NCBI GenBank assembly: GCA_903908015.1 | Contig: CAIVQI010000245.1 | Location: 1 to 8,160 of the forward strand | Reading direction: 5' to 3' | DNA length: 8,160 bases | DNA from: an uncultured Bacteroidota bacterium | Lineage (GTDB): Bacteria > Bacteroidota > Bacteroidia > UBA7662 | In this document: positions 1 through 7,335 of the stretch, piece after piece | Numbering within the stretch: the first letter of the stretch is position 1 | Layout: each line of letters opens with the position of its first letter | Program-made: the position numbers and the translations under genes | Notes under the pieces: model-generated | What the model was told of the DNA's origin: nothing | Databases searched by the model: none | Seen by the model: the letters and a program-made list of their open reading frames with translations, nothing else

Positions 1-592
1 CTTCAACCAAACCGGCCAACCGAATACTCTGGTTACGGTAGGCCGATTGGAATAACTCAAAGACAATATGAGCAGTTGGGTCGGCAGGGTTAAAACCATC
101 GTAATTCTGGACGTAATCGCTCTCCATCAGAATAGAGGCATTCTCACGTTTGGAAACTGATAGATTGGCTTCGGTAACATGCAAACCTTGAGTGTAGGTT
201 TCTGTGCCAAAGGCTGTCGGCTTGGCGCTGTTCAGGTGAATGGAAATAAACAAATCAGCCTGTTCACGGTTGGCGAGCGATGCCCTTTGATGAAGTTCCA
301 AAAATCTGTCATCCTGACGCGTAAACACTACTTTTACATCGGGATGCCTGGCCCGGATTTTTCGTCCCACTTCGGTAGCCAAGCGTAGGGCTACGTCCTT
401 TTCTTTGGATTTCGCCCCCAGACAACCAGAATCATGTCCGCCATGTCCGGCGTCGATCACCACCGTTCTGAGTTTGAAGGCCCGCAAACCGGTGGGTGAA
501 AAGCCACTGATGACGAAGATTGTGGTTATGATGGTCCGAATCAGCCATTGGCTGGCGTGGTTGTTGCGGCTTTGGCTACCTTTGTGCACCAT
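1..592 (-). CDS. N-acetylmuramoyl-L-alanine amidase, N-terminal part (3' end outside window)
   Basis: Zinc-dependent amidase (Amidase_3 / AmiC-like) that cleaves the bond between N-acetylmuramic acid and L-alanine of the peptide stem in peptidoglycan; it acts in the periplasm, typically in cell separation and wall turnover. I translated the minus strand from ATG at 592-590: 197 codons are open to the left edge, so the C-terminus is missing. A hydrophobic segment at residues 17-36 after a basic N-terminus looks like a signal peptide or anchor. The catalytic domain begins at residue 43 with TVVIDAGHGGHDSG. Family zinc ligands seen are H50 (DAGHGG), E64 (SKEKDV) and H119 (FISIHLN); TRQDDRFLELHQRASLAN (91-108) is also typical. 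The catalytic Glu expected near the C-terminus lies beyond the window. No strong ribosome binding site is visible. It is divergent from lptD, an envelope gene, with 33 bp between start codons. Confidence 0.93.
   Translation of the reverse strand, partial: MVHKGSQSRNNHASQWLIRTIITTIFVISGFSPTGLRAFKLRTVVIDAGHGGHDSGCLGAKSKEKDVALRLATEVGRKIRARHPDVKVVFTRQDDRFLELHQRASLANREQADLFISIHLNSAKPTAFGTETYTQGLHVTEANLSVSKRENASILMESDYVQNYDGFNPADPTAHIVFELFQSAYRNQSIRLAGLVE
577..584 (+). promoter_or_regulatory. Candidate -7 box (TACCTTTG) for lptD
   Basis: TACCTTTG matches the Bacteroidota -7 consensus TAnnTTTG. It lies inside the first codons of the divergent amidase and would place a transcription start near 591, about 35 nt before the lptD GTG. 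I see no TTTG (-33) at the usual 19-21 bp spacing, so the call rests on the -7 match and position only. Confidence 0.35.
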
Positions 593-606
593 AATTAATC
601 GAAAAG

Positions 607-614
607 CAAAGGTA
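607..614 (-). promoter_or_regulatory. Candidate -7 box (TACCTTTG on minus strand) for the amidase gene
   Basis: The plus strand reads CAAAGGTA, so the minus strand carries TACCTTTG, a full match to TAnnTTTG. Transcription would start near 600, giving a very short leader before the amidase ATG at 592. No -33 TTTG is seen at the expected distance. It is the exact inverted copy of the box at 577-584, so the pair could instead be half-sites for a regulator. Confidence 0.33.
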
Positions 615-625
615 AAAGGTGTAGG

Positions 626-3280
626 GTGATAAAGAACGTAAAAATTGTGCTATTTCTTGTGGTCCAGTGGCAGATCATGGGTATGGCCAGCTGCCACAAT
701 TTATGGGCACAAGACACCACGGCACGTGTTGTGAGGCAATCACCTTCAACGATGCAACGAACCGACTCAGATTCGGTGATGACTGCGGAGGTTGACACAA
801 ATCGATTCATCGCCAAGCCCAACAATAACAGCCGTACTTCACTTGACTTACCCGTTCGATATGGTTCGGTCGATTCTTTGGTGCTGGACTTACAACAATC
901 GCGCGCTTACCTCTATAAGGATGCCCATATGTCGTATGGCAGCATTCAACTCAAAGCACATCAAATTGAACAGGATTGGAAGGGGCGGGAGGTAACGGCT
1001 ACCACAGGCAAAGACAGCTCGGGTGCGCCTATGGGTAAGCCTACTTTTCAAGATGGAGATCAAACATTTGATAGCGAGCGTATACGCTATAATTTCAGAT
1101 CCAAAAGGGCCAGTGTCTCCCGATTGGTAACACAAGACGGCGAGCTTTTTATGGTCGGTCGCTCGGTGCGCCTCAACAACGACCAAAGCATCTACATGAA
1201 GAATACGCAGATGACAACATGTTCAAACACTGATGCCCCACATTTCTACCTCAACCTTTCCAAAGCACATATTGTGCCCAACAAGCGCGTCGTAAGCGGC
1301 CCCGCCTACCTGGTGATGGCGGGCGTTCCTTTGCCCGTTGGCTTGCCATTCGCCATAATCCCCTCGCTTAAAGGCCAGCGATCCGGGCTACTTCCCCCCG
1401 AATACGGAAGGTCACCAGAACTGGGGTTTTTCCTAAGAAATCTGGGCTATTACTTCGCCTTGAGTGACTACCTGGATCTTACCCTACGCGGAGATTTGTA
1501 TTCCCTGGGAAGTCACCGTCTGAGCCCAGCCCTTCAATATACCCGACGCTACCGCTATACAGGTCGACTCGAACTCAGCTACAGCAACCAGCAGCGGGGC
1601 GACGCACGCGCCGATGACCGGGTGTCGAATCGTGATTTTTTTATCAGATGGAATCACCAACAGGATGCCAAAGCACATCCACACAGAAGATTTACGGCCA
1701 GCGTTACGGCCGGAACCAGCACATTCTTGTCAAACAACTCATTTGCAACCACCCAATTCCTGCAAAATCAGTTGAATTCATCCATTTCCTACAATCAAAG
1801 CTTCGCGAACCGACCCTTTCGCCTTTCACTCGCGGCACGCCACAACCAAAATACCCAAACGAAACAAATCAATCTGACCTTGCCCGAAGGTTCATTCAGC
1901 ATGAATAGGGTAGAACCCTTCAAAAGAAAGGTTCAACTGGGAAACGCGAAATGGTATGAAAAGATTGGCCTCACCTACCAGACCAATTTTCGCAGCACCA
2001 CACAGGCGCCCGACAGCACATTTTTCTCGGAAGCTTTGCTGAGAAATTTCAACGGTGGTGTGCAACACAGTCTGCCATTGAGTTCAGCCGCCATCGTCAT
2101 AGCACGGTACCTTCAATTCACCCCGACCTTTACCTACAATGAACGATGGAGCTTTAGGCAGTTGAACCGCTCCTACGACGATACCGCCAATACCATAAGA
2201 ACGGACACAGTGGATGGGTTTTACCGAAACTATGACTATAGTTTTAGCCTGAGTGTGAACACAAGGATCTATGGACTCATACAAATGAAAAGGGGGCGAC
2301 TCGCCGCACTTCGCCATGTATTAAATCCGAGAATAAGTTATTCGTGGCGCCCCGATTTCTCAAATCCCACCTTTGGTTTCTTTCAACGGATTCAGAGTGA
2401 TAGTCTGGGCAACACCCGCCTCTATGATCGTTACGGTGGATTCGGATACGGAGGAGCAGGTTCGGGACGCAGCAATGCCATCAATTTTTCCCTCGACAAC
2501 CTGATCGAAGGAAAGTGGCGCATCAAAACCGACACAGGGCAAGTCATGAAGAAGTTCAAGGTGTTTGATTCATTTGGTCTCAATGGCACCTACAACCTGG
2601 CAGCGGATAGCTTTAAACTTTCGATCATTCAACTCAATGGGCGCACAAATTTCACAGACAGGCTGAGTATGTTTTTTTCGGCTAGTCTAGACCCCTACAG
2701 TACGGATGATCTGGGCAAACGCATCAATCGTTATCGTTGGCAAGCGCAACAGGGGTTGACGCGCTTAACTTCGGCCAACTTTACCATCAATGGCAGTTTG
2801 CGAAACCGATCGCAACAAGCCAACCGCACACCATCATTAGCCGATCGTCTGGCGGCAACACCCAGCAATGACCCAAGAGAAGTACAAGAGCGCGAATATC
2901 TCATGCGGCAAGCCCAAACCCAATTTATTGATTGGGAAATCCCCTTTCAAGCCAGTTTTAATCTGGCCGTTGGCCTCCAGAAAAGTCCTGTCCCCAGCCA
3001 AAAGGACCTGCTTAATGCGGCACTTGACCTGAACGGAGATTTCAATTTAACCCAAGGATGGAAAATTGCCTGGCGAACCGGTATTGATTTGGTGCAGAAA
3101 AAACTCAACCCCACCATGATCAATGTATTCCGGGATTTGCATTGCTGGGAGATGAGTTTTAATCTGGTGCCTTTTGGTACCTATAGGTCATACACCTTCA
3201 CCCTCAACGCGAAGGGAAGAACCTTGCAATCACTCAGGCTCACGCGCCGCCGCGATTGGTATGACCTCAATAGTTTTTAA
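626..3280 (+). CDS. lptD: LPS assembly outer-membrane protein LptD (Bacteroidota type)
   Basis: LptD forms the outer-membrane barrel that, with the lipoprotein LptE, receives lipopolysaccharide from the periplasmic LptA bridge and inserts it in the outer leaflet. The start is GTG at 626: the frame is closed by TAA at 596-598, the next ATG (codon 18) would destroy the signal peptide, and an AAGG-like stretch lies just upstream. Residues 1-28 form a signal peptide with likely cleavage after NLWA-28. Residues about 76-200 are an OstA/LptA-like fold (RAYLYKDAHMSYGSIQLKAHQIE). The barrel follows, with family stretches GLPFAIIPSLKGQRSGLLPPEYG (239-261, family signature), LYDRYGGFGYGGAGSG, and near the end RDLHCWEMSFNLVPFG. 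The 884 residues are usual for the phylum, and the chain ends in Phe as barrel proteins often do. The mature protein has only two cysteines, C199 and C840. A MASC-23 motif in the signal peptide is a poor lipobox; a lipoprotein is unlikely. Confidence 0.94.
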   Translation: MIKNVKIVLFLVVQWQIMGMASCHNLWAQDTTARVVRQSPSTMQRTDSDSVMTAEVDTNRFIAKPNNNSRTSLDLPVRYGSVDSLVLDLQQSRAYLYKDAHMSYGSIQLKAHQIEQDWKGREVTATTGKDSSGAPMGKPTFQDGDQTFDSERIRYNFRSKRASVSRLVTQDGELFMVGRSVRLNNDQSIYMKNTQMTTCSNTDAPHFYLNLSKAHIVPNKRVVSGPAYLVMAGVPLPVGLPFAIIPSLKGQRSGLLPPEYGRSPELGFFLRNLGYYFALSDYLDLTLRGDLYSLGSHRLSPALQYTRRYRYTGRLELSYSNQQRGDARADDRVSNRDFFIRWNHQQDAKAHPHRRFTASVTAGTSTFLSNNSFATTQFLQNQLNSSISYNQSFANRPFRLSLAARHNQNTQTKQINLTLPEGSFSMNRVEPFKRKVQLGNAKWYEKIGLTYQTNFRSTTQAPDSTFFSEALLRNFNGGVQHSLPLSSAAIVIARYLQFTPTFTYNERWSFRQLNRSYDDTANTIRTDTVDGFYRNYDYSFSLSVNTRIYGLIQMKRGRLAALRHVLNPRISYSWRPDFSNPTFGFFQRIQSDSLGNTRLYDRYGGFGYGGAGSGRSNAINFSLDNLIEGKWRIKTDTGQVMKKFKVFDSFGLNGTYNLAADSFKLSIIQLNGRTNFTDRLSMFFSASLDPYSTDDLGKRINRYRWQAQQGLTRLTSANFTINGSLRNRSQQANRTPSLADRLAATPSNDPREVQEREYLMRQAQTQFIDWEIPFQASFNLAVGLQKSPVPSQKDLLNAALDLNGDFNLTQGWKIAWRTGIDLVQKKLNPTMINVFRDLHCWEMSFNLVPFGTYRSYTFTLNAKGRTLQSLRLTRRRDWYDLNSF

Positions 3281-3318
3281 GAATGGATCAAATCCTTTGC
3301 AAGCATCGGATCAGCTTG

Positions 3319-4758
3319 TCACAATTCTCTATCTGTATCCCATTTTTCAAGGTAATCGGCCATTCTCCTCACAAACATCCCTCCTAAGGCCCCGTCAACG
3401 ACCCTATGATCGTATGAGTGCGACAAAAACATCATTTGCCGGATGCCAATGAGGTCGCCTGATTCCGTCTCGATTACAGCGGGCTTTTTGCGGATGGCAC
3501 CAAGTGCCATAATGGCCACTTGAGGTTGGGGAATGATGGGCGTTCCCATCACATTACCGAAAGTACCTACATTCGATAGGGTATACGTGGCCCCTTGGAT
3601 TTCTTCAGGCTTTAGCTTACCCAATCGGGCACGATGGGCTAAATCATTCACTTTCTTGGCCAATCCTGCGAGGTTGTATTGATCAGCATGGTGAATAACG
3701 GGCACAATGAGGTTACCATTGGGTAGGGCCGCAGCCATGCCGATATGGATGTGCTTTTTACGAATCAAATGGTGCCCGTCGACCGAAACGTTGATCATCG
3801 GGAAATCCTGTATGGCCTTCACGGCCGCTTCAATGAAGAGCGGGGTAAAGGTGAGTTTTTCGCCAAAACGGGCTTCAAAGGACTGTTTGATCTTGTCACG
3901 CCATTGTACGATGCGGGTAACATCGGCCTCAACAAATGAAGTAACATGGGCTGAGATGCGCTTGGATGCCACCATATTGTCGGCAATCATCCGACGCATT
4001 CGGTCCATTTCAATGATCTCGGTGTCTGCGCCACCGGCGGGTGTACTTGAAGCCACTTGTGGTGCCGCGACAGGGGTTTCGGACCTTGCAGCAGGAACAG
4101 CCGCGGGCACAGGAGCAACATGAACAGCCGCGGGCACAGCAGCAGCGGGGTGTTGGGCTTGAGATGATTGCTGTACTGATGCCGGGGCCCCCAACTGCCC
4201 GGAGGCTTTCTGTCCGACATAAGCCAAAATATCCTTCTTGGTGACCCTCCCCTCGGCACCGCTGCCCTGAATGTGTTCCAATTCCGACATGCTGACGCCC
4301 TCAGATGATGCTATGCTCAACACGAGGGGAGAGTAAAATCGTCCTGCTCCTTTATGGTGAACCCCGCTCGCTTGAACCACTGCTGTTAATTGGGCAACGT
4401 CCTTGGGTATTGCCTCCGTCAGCTTGGTCGCGGTTGACTCAGTATGATGTGCAGATCCCGTGTTGCTTTTTTTGTCTGAAGGGGCCTGTTGGGATAAGTT
4501 TGATTCGCCCGATGAATCCCCTGTGTCTATTCTCGCCAAAACACCACCTACCGGAACAACATCACCCTCCGCAAATAAAATCTCTTTGAGCACGCCGGCT
4601 GCGGGTGACGGCACCTCGGAATCCACCTTGTCTGTAGCTATTTCCAACACAGCTTCGTCGAGACTGATCGAGTCACCCGGTTTTTTCAGCCACTTCAAGA
4701 TGGTGGCTTCCATGATACTCTCACCCATTTTGGGCATGACCAATTCAAAATTCGACAT
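3319..4758 (-). CDS. 2-oxo acid dehydrogenase complex E2 (dihydrolipoamide acyltransferase)
   Basis: E2 core subunit that transfers the acyl group from E1 via a lipoyl arm to coenzyme A in the cytoplasm. Domains in order: lipoyl domain, residues 1-78, with the lipoylated lysine K44 in EIATDKVDSEVPSP; an acidic/Ser-rich linker; peripheral-subunit binding domain, about 141-181 (FYSPLVLSIA to RVTKKDILAYV), which docks E1/E3; an Ala/Pro/Val linker, about 186-240; and the catalytic acyltransferase domain, about 246-479, ending with the HxxxDG motif H451-RVV-D455-G456. The N-terminus (FELVMPKMGESIMEATILKW) is unlike the usual SucB and AceF starts and resembles Bacteroidota E2 proteins annotated for branched-chain 2-oxo acids, but substrate specificity cannot be proved from sequence alone. 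No E1 or E3 gene is in the window. It lies 94 bp downstream of cinA with a candidate promoter in the gap, and converges on lptD. The linker contains an in-frame DNA repeat. Confidence 0.95.
   Translation of the reverse strand: MSNFELVMPKMGESIMEATILKWLKKPGDSISLDEAVLEIATDKVDSEVPSPAAGVLKEILFAEGDVVPVGGVLARIDTGDSSGESNLSQQAPSDKKSNTGSAHHTESTATKLTEAIPKDVAQLTAVVQASGVHHKGAGRFYSPLVLSIASSEGVSMSELEHIQGSGAEGRVTKKDILAYVGQKASGQLGAPASVQQSSQAQHPAAAVPAAVHVAPVPAAVPAARSETPVAAPQVASSTPAGGADTEIIEMDRMRRMIADNMVASKRISAHVTSFVEADVTRIVQWRDKIKQSFEARFGEKLTFTPLFIEAAVKAIQDFPMINVSVDGHHLIRKKHIHIGMAAALPNGNLIVPVIHHADQYNLAGLAKKVNDLAHRARLGKLKPEEIQGATYTLSNVGTFGNVMGTPIIPQPQVAIMALGAIRKKPAVIETESGDLIGIRQMMFLSHSYDHRVVDGALGGMFVRRMADYLEKWDTDREL
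4095..4148. repeat. 27-bp tandem repeat (two copies) in the E2 linker
   Basis: The 18-mer GAACAGCCGCGGGCACAG occurs at 4095-4112 and again at 4122-4139, one 27-bp period apart; the 9 bp after each copy are diverged (about five of nine the same). The period is nine codons, so the frame is kept, and on the minus strand it encodes two VPAAV units in the flexible Ala/Pro/Val linker before the catalytic domain. It probably arose by local duplication. Confidence 0.8.
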
Positions 4759-4826
4759 AAATTAACTTCAAATGAAGGTGAAACAAGGTTAGAAAAGGTC
4801 TAAAGAGGCCGTTCAAAAGACCAGTG

Positions 4827-4834
4827 CAAAGTTA
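4827..4834 (-). promoter_or_regulatory. Candidate -7 box (TAACTTTG on minus strand) for the E2 gene
   Basis: The plus strand reads CAAAGTTA; the minus strand TAACTTTG fits TAnnTTTG exactly. It sits in the 94 bp between cinA and E2 and predicts a start near 4820 with a leader of about 60 nt. No TTTG lies at 19-21 bp; one TTTG is only 10 bp upstream. A second, weaker candidate is TAACCTTG (4784-4791, minus) with TTTG 22 bp upstream (4814-4817). Either would let E2 be transcribed independently of cinA. Confidence 0.35.
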
Positions 4835-4852
4835 ACACGAAAAACAAAAACC

Positions 4853-6190
4853 TCATTTTTCTTTGGAAGCCAAATCCTTTTGCAACATATTCCATAAGAG
4901 GTACAAGGCCGACATGGCGGCGCGCTGTTGAATTAAATCGCGTGTTCCTCCCAAAAGGTAGTGTTGCTGAACAGATGTGTTCGGGCCATGTAGTCCAATC
5001 CACACTGTGCCCACAGGCTTTTCCTCGCTTCCGCCGTCCGGACCAGCTATACCGCTCACCGAAAGAGCGTAATCACAGTGTAATCGATCAATAGCGCCCA
5101 GTGCCATCGCGGCTACAGTCTCAGCGCTAACGGCCCCATGCGACGACAGCACCTCGTCTGGCACCCCCAATAGTCCACTTTTGATGTCGTTGTGGTAAGC
5201 CACAAGGCCACCCCGAAAGTAGCGGCTACAACCCGCTACTGAAGTGAGTAAGCGCGCAAGTTCACCGCCCGTACAACTTTCAGCCAAACCAACTGTAGCG
5301 TTGAGTTGCACCAAGGCCGAGCCAATGGCGTCGGGCAGGCGTTCATTGCCCATGCCACAAATATGGTGCCCCAATAATGCTCTGAGGCCTTTGCCCTGAA
5401 GCAAGAGCTGCTCGTTCAATTCTGCAACGGGGCGACCCGAGGCACTTAGCCGCAGGCGTACCATGCCGGGACTAGGCAAATAGGCCAGGCGGATGTTCTC
5501 AGGAAGGTTGAGTTCCCAGTCGGCTATGATTTCGGCGATGACCGATTCCACCATACCACAAGTAATATAAGTGTGGTGCAACAGGGTAGGGGTTTCAACC
5601 TTTTTGGATAAAATAGGCAACAAACGTTCACTCACCAGGTGTTTCATTTCATAAGGAACGCCGGGCAAACTCACCACCATGCAATCTCCTCGTTCCCATA
5701 ACATGCCTTGAGCGGTCCCTAAGTCATTATCCAGAATTTGAGCATTATCAGGCAATTCCGCTTGAAGCCGATTGGCTTCGCCAATTTCTCTTCCTCTTTG
5801 GGCAAACCAACGCTCGATCTTGGCCAAAACACCGTAGTTGGTTTGAAGTTGCCCACCGAAAAAATGGGTCAAACACGATTTTGTACGGTCGTCACGCGTG
5901 GGGCCCAATCCACCTGTCAAAATCACCAACTGCGACCGCGACATGGCCAGGCTGAGCGCCTCCAATATCGCTTCGGGTTCATCACCCACACTTTGAATGC
6001 TGCCAACCTGCCACCCAAACAGCGACAATTCCTGGCCGATCCACGCAGAATTGGTGTCTACCACCTGTCCAATCAATATTTCGTCACCAATGGTGATGAT
6101 CTCTGCTCTTGGCGTCGGCGTAAAGTCGATTGAACCTCCAGCACGCGCATCATCCTGCTGGGCGTCTTGATCCGATAAGTATGTATTCAT
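4853..6190 (-). CDS. cinA: CinA-family protein (MoaB/MogA-like domain plus NMN deamidase domain)
   Basis: CinA joins an N-terminal molybdopterin-binding-like domain (COG1058; ADP-ribose pyrophosphatase in characterised members) to a C-terminal PncC domain that deamidates nicotinamide mononucleotide in pyridine nucleotide recycling. The start chosen is ATG at 6190-6188, giving 445 residues; the open frame continues to an ATG at 6328, but that would overlap the divergent secreted-protein gene and add residues with no family similarity. The N-domain runs from AEIITIGDEILIGQVVDTNS (29-48) through ILTGGLGPTRDD (90-101) and SLPGVPYEM (174-182). The C-domain carries GLAESCTGGELA (301-312, with Ser305 as the expected nucleophile), GGLVAYHNDIKSGLLGV and VSGIAGPDGGSEEKPVGTVWIGL. 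The first 28 residues before AEIITIGDE are polar and absent from most family members, which usually start one or two residues before this motif. E2 lies downstream on the same strand. The historical competence name does not prove a role in transformation here. Confidence 0.96.
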   Translation of the reverse strand: MNTYLSDQDAQQDDARAGGSIDFTPTPRAEIITIGDEILIGQVVDTNSAWIGQELSLFGWQVGSIQSVGDEPEAILEALSLAMSRSQLVILTGGLGPTRDDRTKSCLTHFFGGQLQTNYGVLAKIERWFAQRGREIGEANRLQAELPDNAQILDNDLGTAQGMLWERGDCMVVSLPGVPYEMKHLVSERLLPILSKKVETPTLLHHTYITCGMVESVIAEIIADWELNLPENIRLAYLPSPGMVRLRLSASGRPVAELNEQLLLQGKGLRALLGHHICGMGNERLPDAIGSALVQLNATVGLAESCTGGELARLLTSVAGCSRYFRGGLVAYHNDIKSGLLGVPDEVLSSHGAVSAETVAAMALGAIDRLHCDYALSVSGIAGPDGGSEEKPVGTVWIGLHGPNTSVQQHYLLGGTRDLIQQRAAMSALYLLWNMLQKDLASKEK

Positions 6191-6242
6191 ATTTATTATT
6201 GTTAGCTTCGTACCTTCAATGGTCGTACAAAAATCAAGAATT

Positions 6243-7301
6243 ATGTCACGCGTGCACGCTAAAATTCTGTTTTCATTTTTCTGCGTTGGCATGTCTGTAA
6301 GTGGGTTGAAAGCCCAAATAACACTCACCCGCGATCAGTTGCCCCAATCGGGCGATTCAGCACAAATCATGAACGCCCAACGCTCCATATCAGGGACACG
6401 TTTCGCTGCGAGCGGTCCGGGCGTGAATTGGGATTTTTCTGACCTGCAACCAGAATCGCCTGACTTGGTCTGGTACCGACCAGGCATACAGACCCCTTAT
6501 TTCCTGTTTCTGAACTCATTTGGAACAAAAGTTCAGGACAGCATCAACCTTATTGCGGTTTCCCTTCAGAATGTTTTCGAATTCTATAATTCCAACAACA
6601 CCCGTTGGGCAGCGGTGGGGCGGGGTTTTACGGTGAGTGGCATACCCATTCCTGCATTTTACACCGACAGCGATGAGATTTTCTTTTTTCCACTCAGTTA
6701 TGGGCGAAAAGACAGCAGTACGTTTGCCTACAACATCAACATTCCTACAGTCGGCGAATATGCCAGTCGCGGCGGAAGAGTCACTCAAGTCGATGGTTGG
6801 GGCAGCATTACTACCCCACAAGGAACATTTGAATGTCTGCGGGTTAAAAGTACACTCCGAATTCTCGATAGTCTCACCTTTCAGGGCAACACATTTGGGG
6901 TGCCCCTGCGCACAGAAATAGAATATTATTGGTTGAGTCGCGAAGAACATATACCCATTCTCAAGGTCCGCGGCACGTCGTTTTTTGGCCTGTTCAATCC
7001 CTCCTTGGTGCAGTATCGTTTCACCCCGAAAAGTGGGGTTCCACCTCCGGATGTGCCGGTTGCGGATGGAGATTTTCTGCTCTATCCCAACCCAACCGAT
7101 CGCATCTTGTTCATGGCAACCGGCCGATTCGACCAAATCAATCGGTTGCAATTGATCGATCAAACGGGCCGTGTGCTTCGTGATTGGCCAACACCGGCCA
7201 GACCTATGCTCGATTTAGGAGATGTTCCGGCAGGGACCTATACAGTACGGGCCGGGTGCACCTTCGGTACCTATGTCAAAAAAGTGGTCGTGGCCCGCTA
7301 A
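6243..7301 (+). CDS. Secreted protein of unknown function with T9SS type A sorting domain
   Basis: The N-terminus MSRVHAKILFSFFCVGMSVSGLKAQ is a signal peptide with likely cleavage after Ala24 or Gln25. An upstream in-frame ATG at 6219 adds only eight residues; I prefer 6243 because it leaves room for a promoter in the divergent gap to cinA, but both are possible. Residues about 25-262 form a mostly beta domain of the kind seen in many Bacteroidota hypothetical secreted proteins (GPGVNWDFSDL at 58-68; DGWGSITTPQGTFECLRVKS at 184-203); I cannot assign a function. The linker SGVPPPDVPVADGD leads to a T9SS type A C-terminal domain at about 277-352: FLLYPNPTDRILF, LIDQTGRVLRDW, LGDVPAGTYTV and a final KKVVVAR. 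Known T9SS cargo is exported across the outer membrane and the C-terminal domain removed, with release or attachment to the surface. No T9SS machinery gene is nearby. thyA follows after 34 bp. Confidence 0.9.
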   Translation: MSRVHAKILFSFFCVGMSVSGLKAQITLTRDQLPQSGDSAQIMNAQRSISGTRFAASGPGVNWDFSDLQPESPDLVWYRPGIQTPYFLFLNSFGTKVQDSINLIAVSLQNVFEFYNSNNTRWAAVGRGFTVSGIPIPAFYTDSDEIFFFPLSYGRKDSSTFAYNINIPTVGEYASRGGRVTQVDGWGSITTPQGTFECLRVKSTLRILDSLTFQGNTFGVPLRTEIEYYWLSREEHIPILKVRGTSFFGLFNPSLVQYRFTPKSGVPPPDVPVADGDFLLYPNPTDRILFMATGRFDQINRLQLIDQTGRVLRDWPTPARPMLDLGDVPAGTYTVRAGCTFGTYVKKVVVAR

Positions 7302-7335
7302 TGGAGCAGGAATTGGAAACACATCGATTGGAAAA

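Noticed and set aside
3299..3319. Possible bidirectional terminator between lptD and E2 (CAAGC at 3300-3304, GCTTG at 3314-3318)
   Set aside because: The stem is only 5 bp with a 9-nt loop and has no T-run on either side. The convergent layout makes a terminator likely here, but this sequence does not support it.
3707..4123. Open frame of 138 codons on the plus strand
   Set aside because: Antisense to the catalytic and linker part of E2, which has full family motifs. Its low-complexity Ala/Thr/Gly end mirrors the E2 linker.
4766..4777. Short inverted repeat CTTCA-AA-TGAAG just upstream of the E2 start
   Set aside because: Five-base arms are expected by chance in AT-rich leader sequence. There is no further support for an operator.
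6191..6328. Upstream extension of cinA to an ATG at 6328
   Set aside because: It would overlap the signal-peptide region of the divergent T9SS gene and adds residues with no resemblance to CinA. The ATG at 6190 is a better start.
6516..7163. Long open frame of 215 codons on the minus strand
   Set aside because: It lies wholly antisense to the T9SS protein, whose signal peptide and sorting domain are clear. The minus-strand product shows no recognisable domain, so it is a shadow frame.
7152..7163. 12-bp palindrome TTGATCGATCAA
   Set aside because: It lies within the coding sequence for LIDQ of the T9SS sorting domain and can be explained by codon use; no second copy was seen nearby.
7222..7335. 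Upstream extension of thyA to an ATG at 7222
   Set aside because: It overlaps the conserved end of the T9SS sorting domain in another frame. Starting at 7336 gives exactly the E. coli ThyA length and residue numbering.
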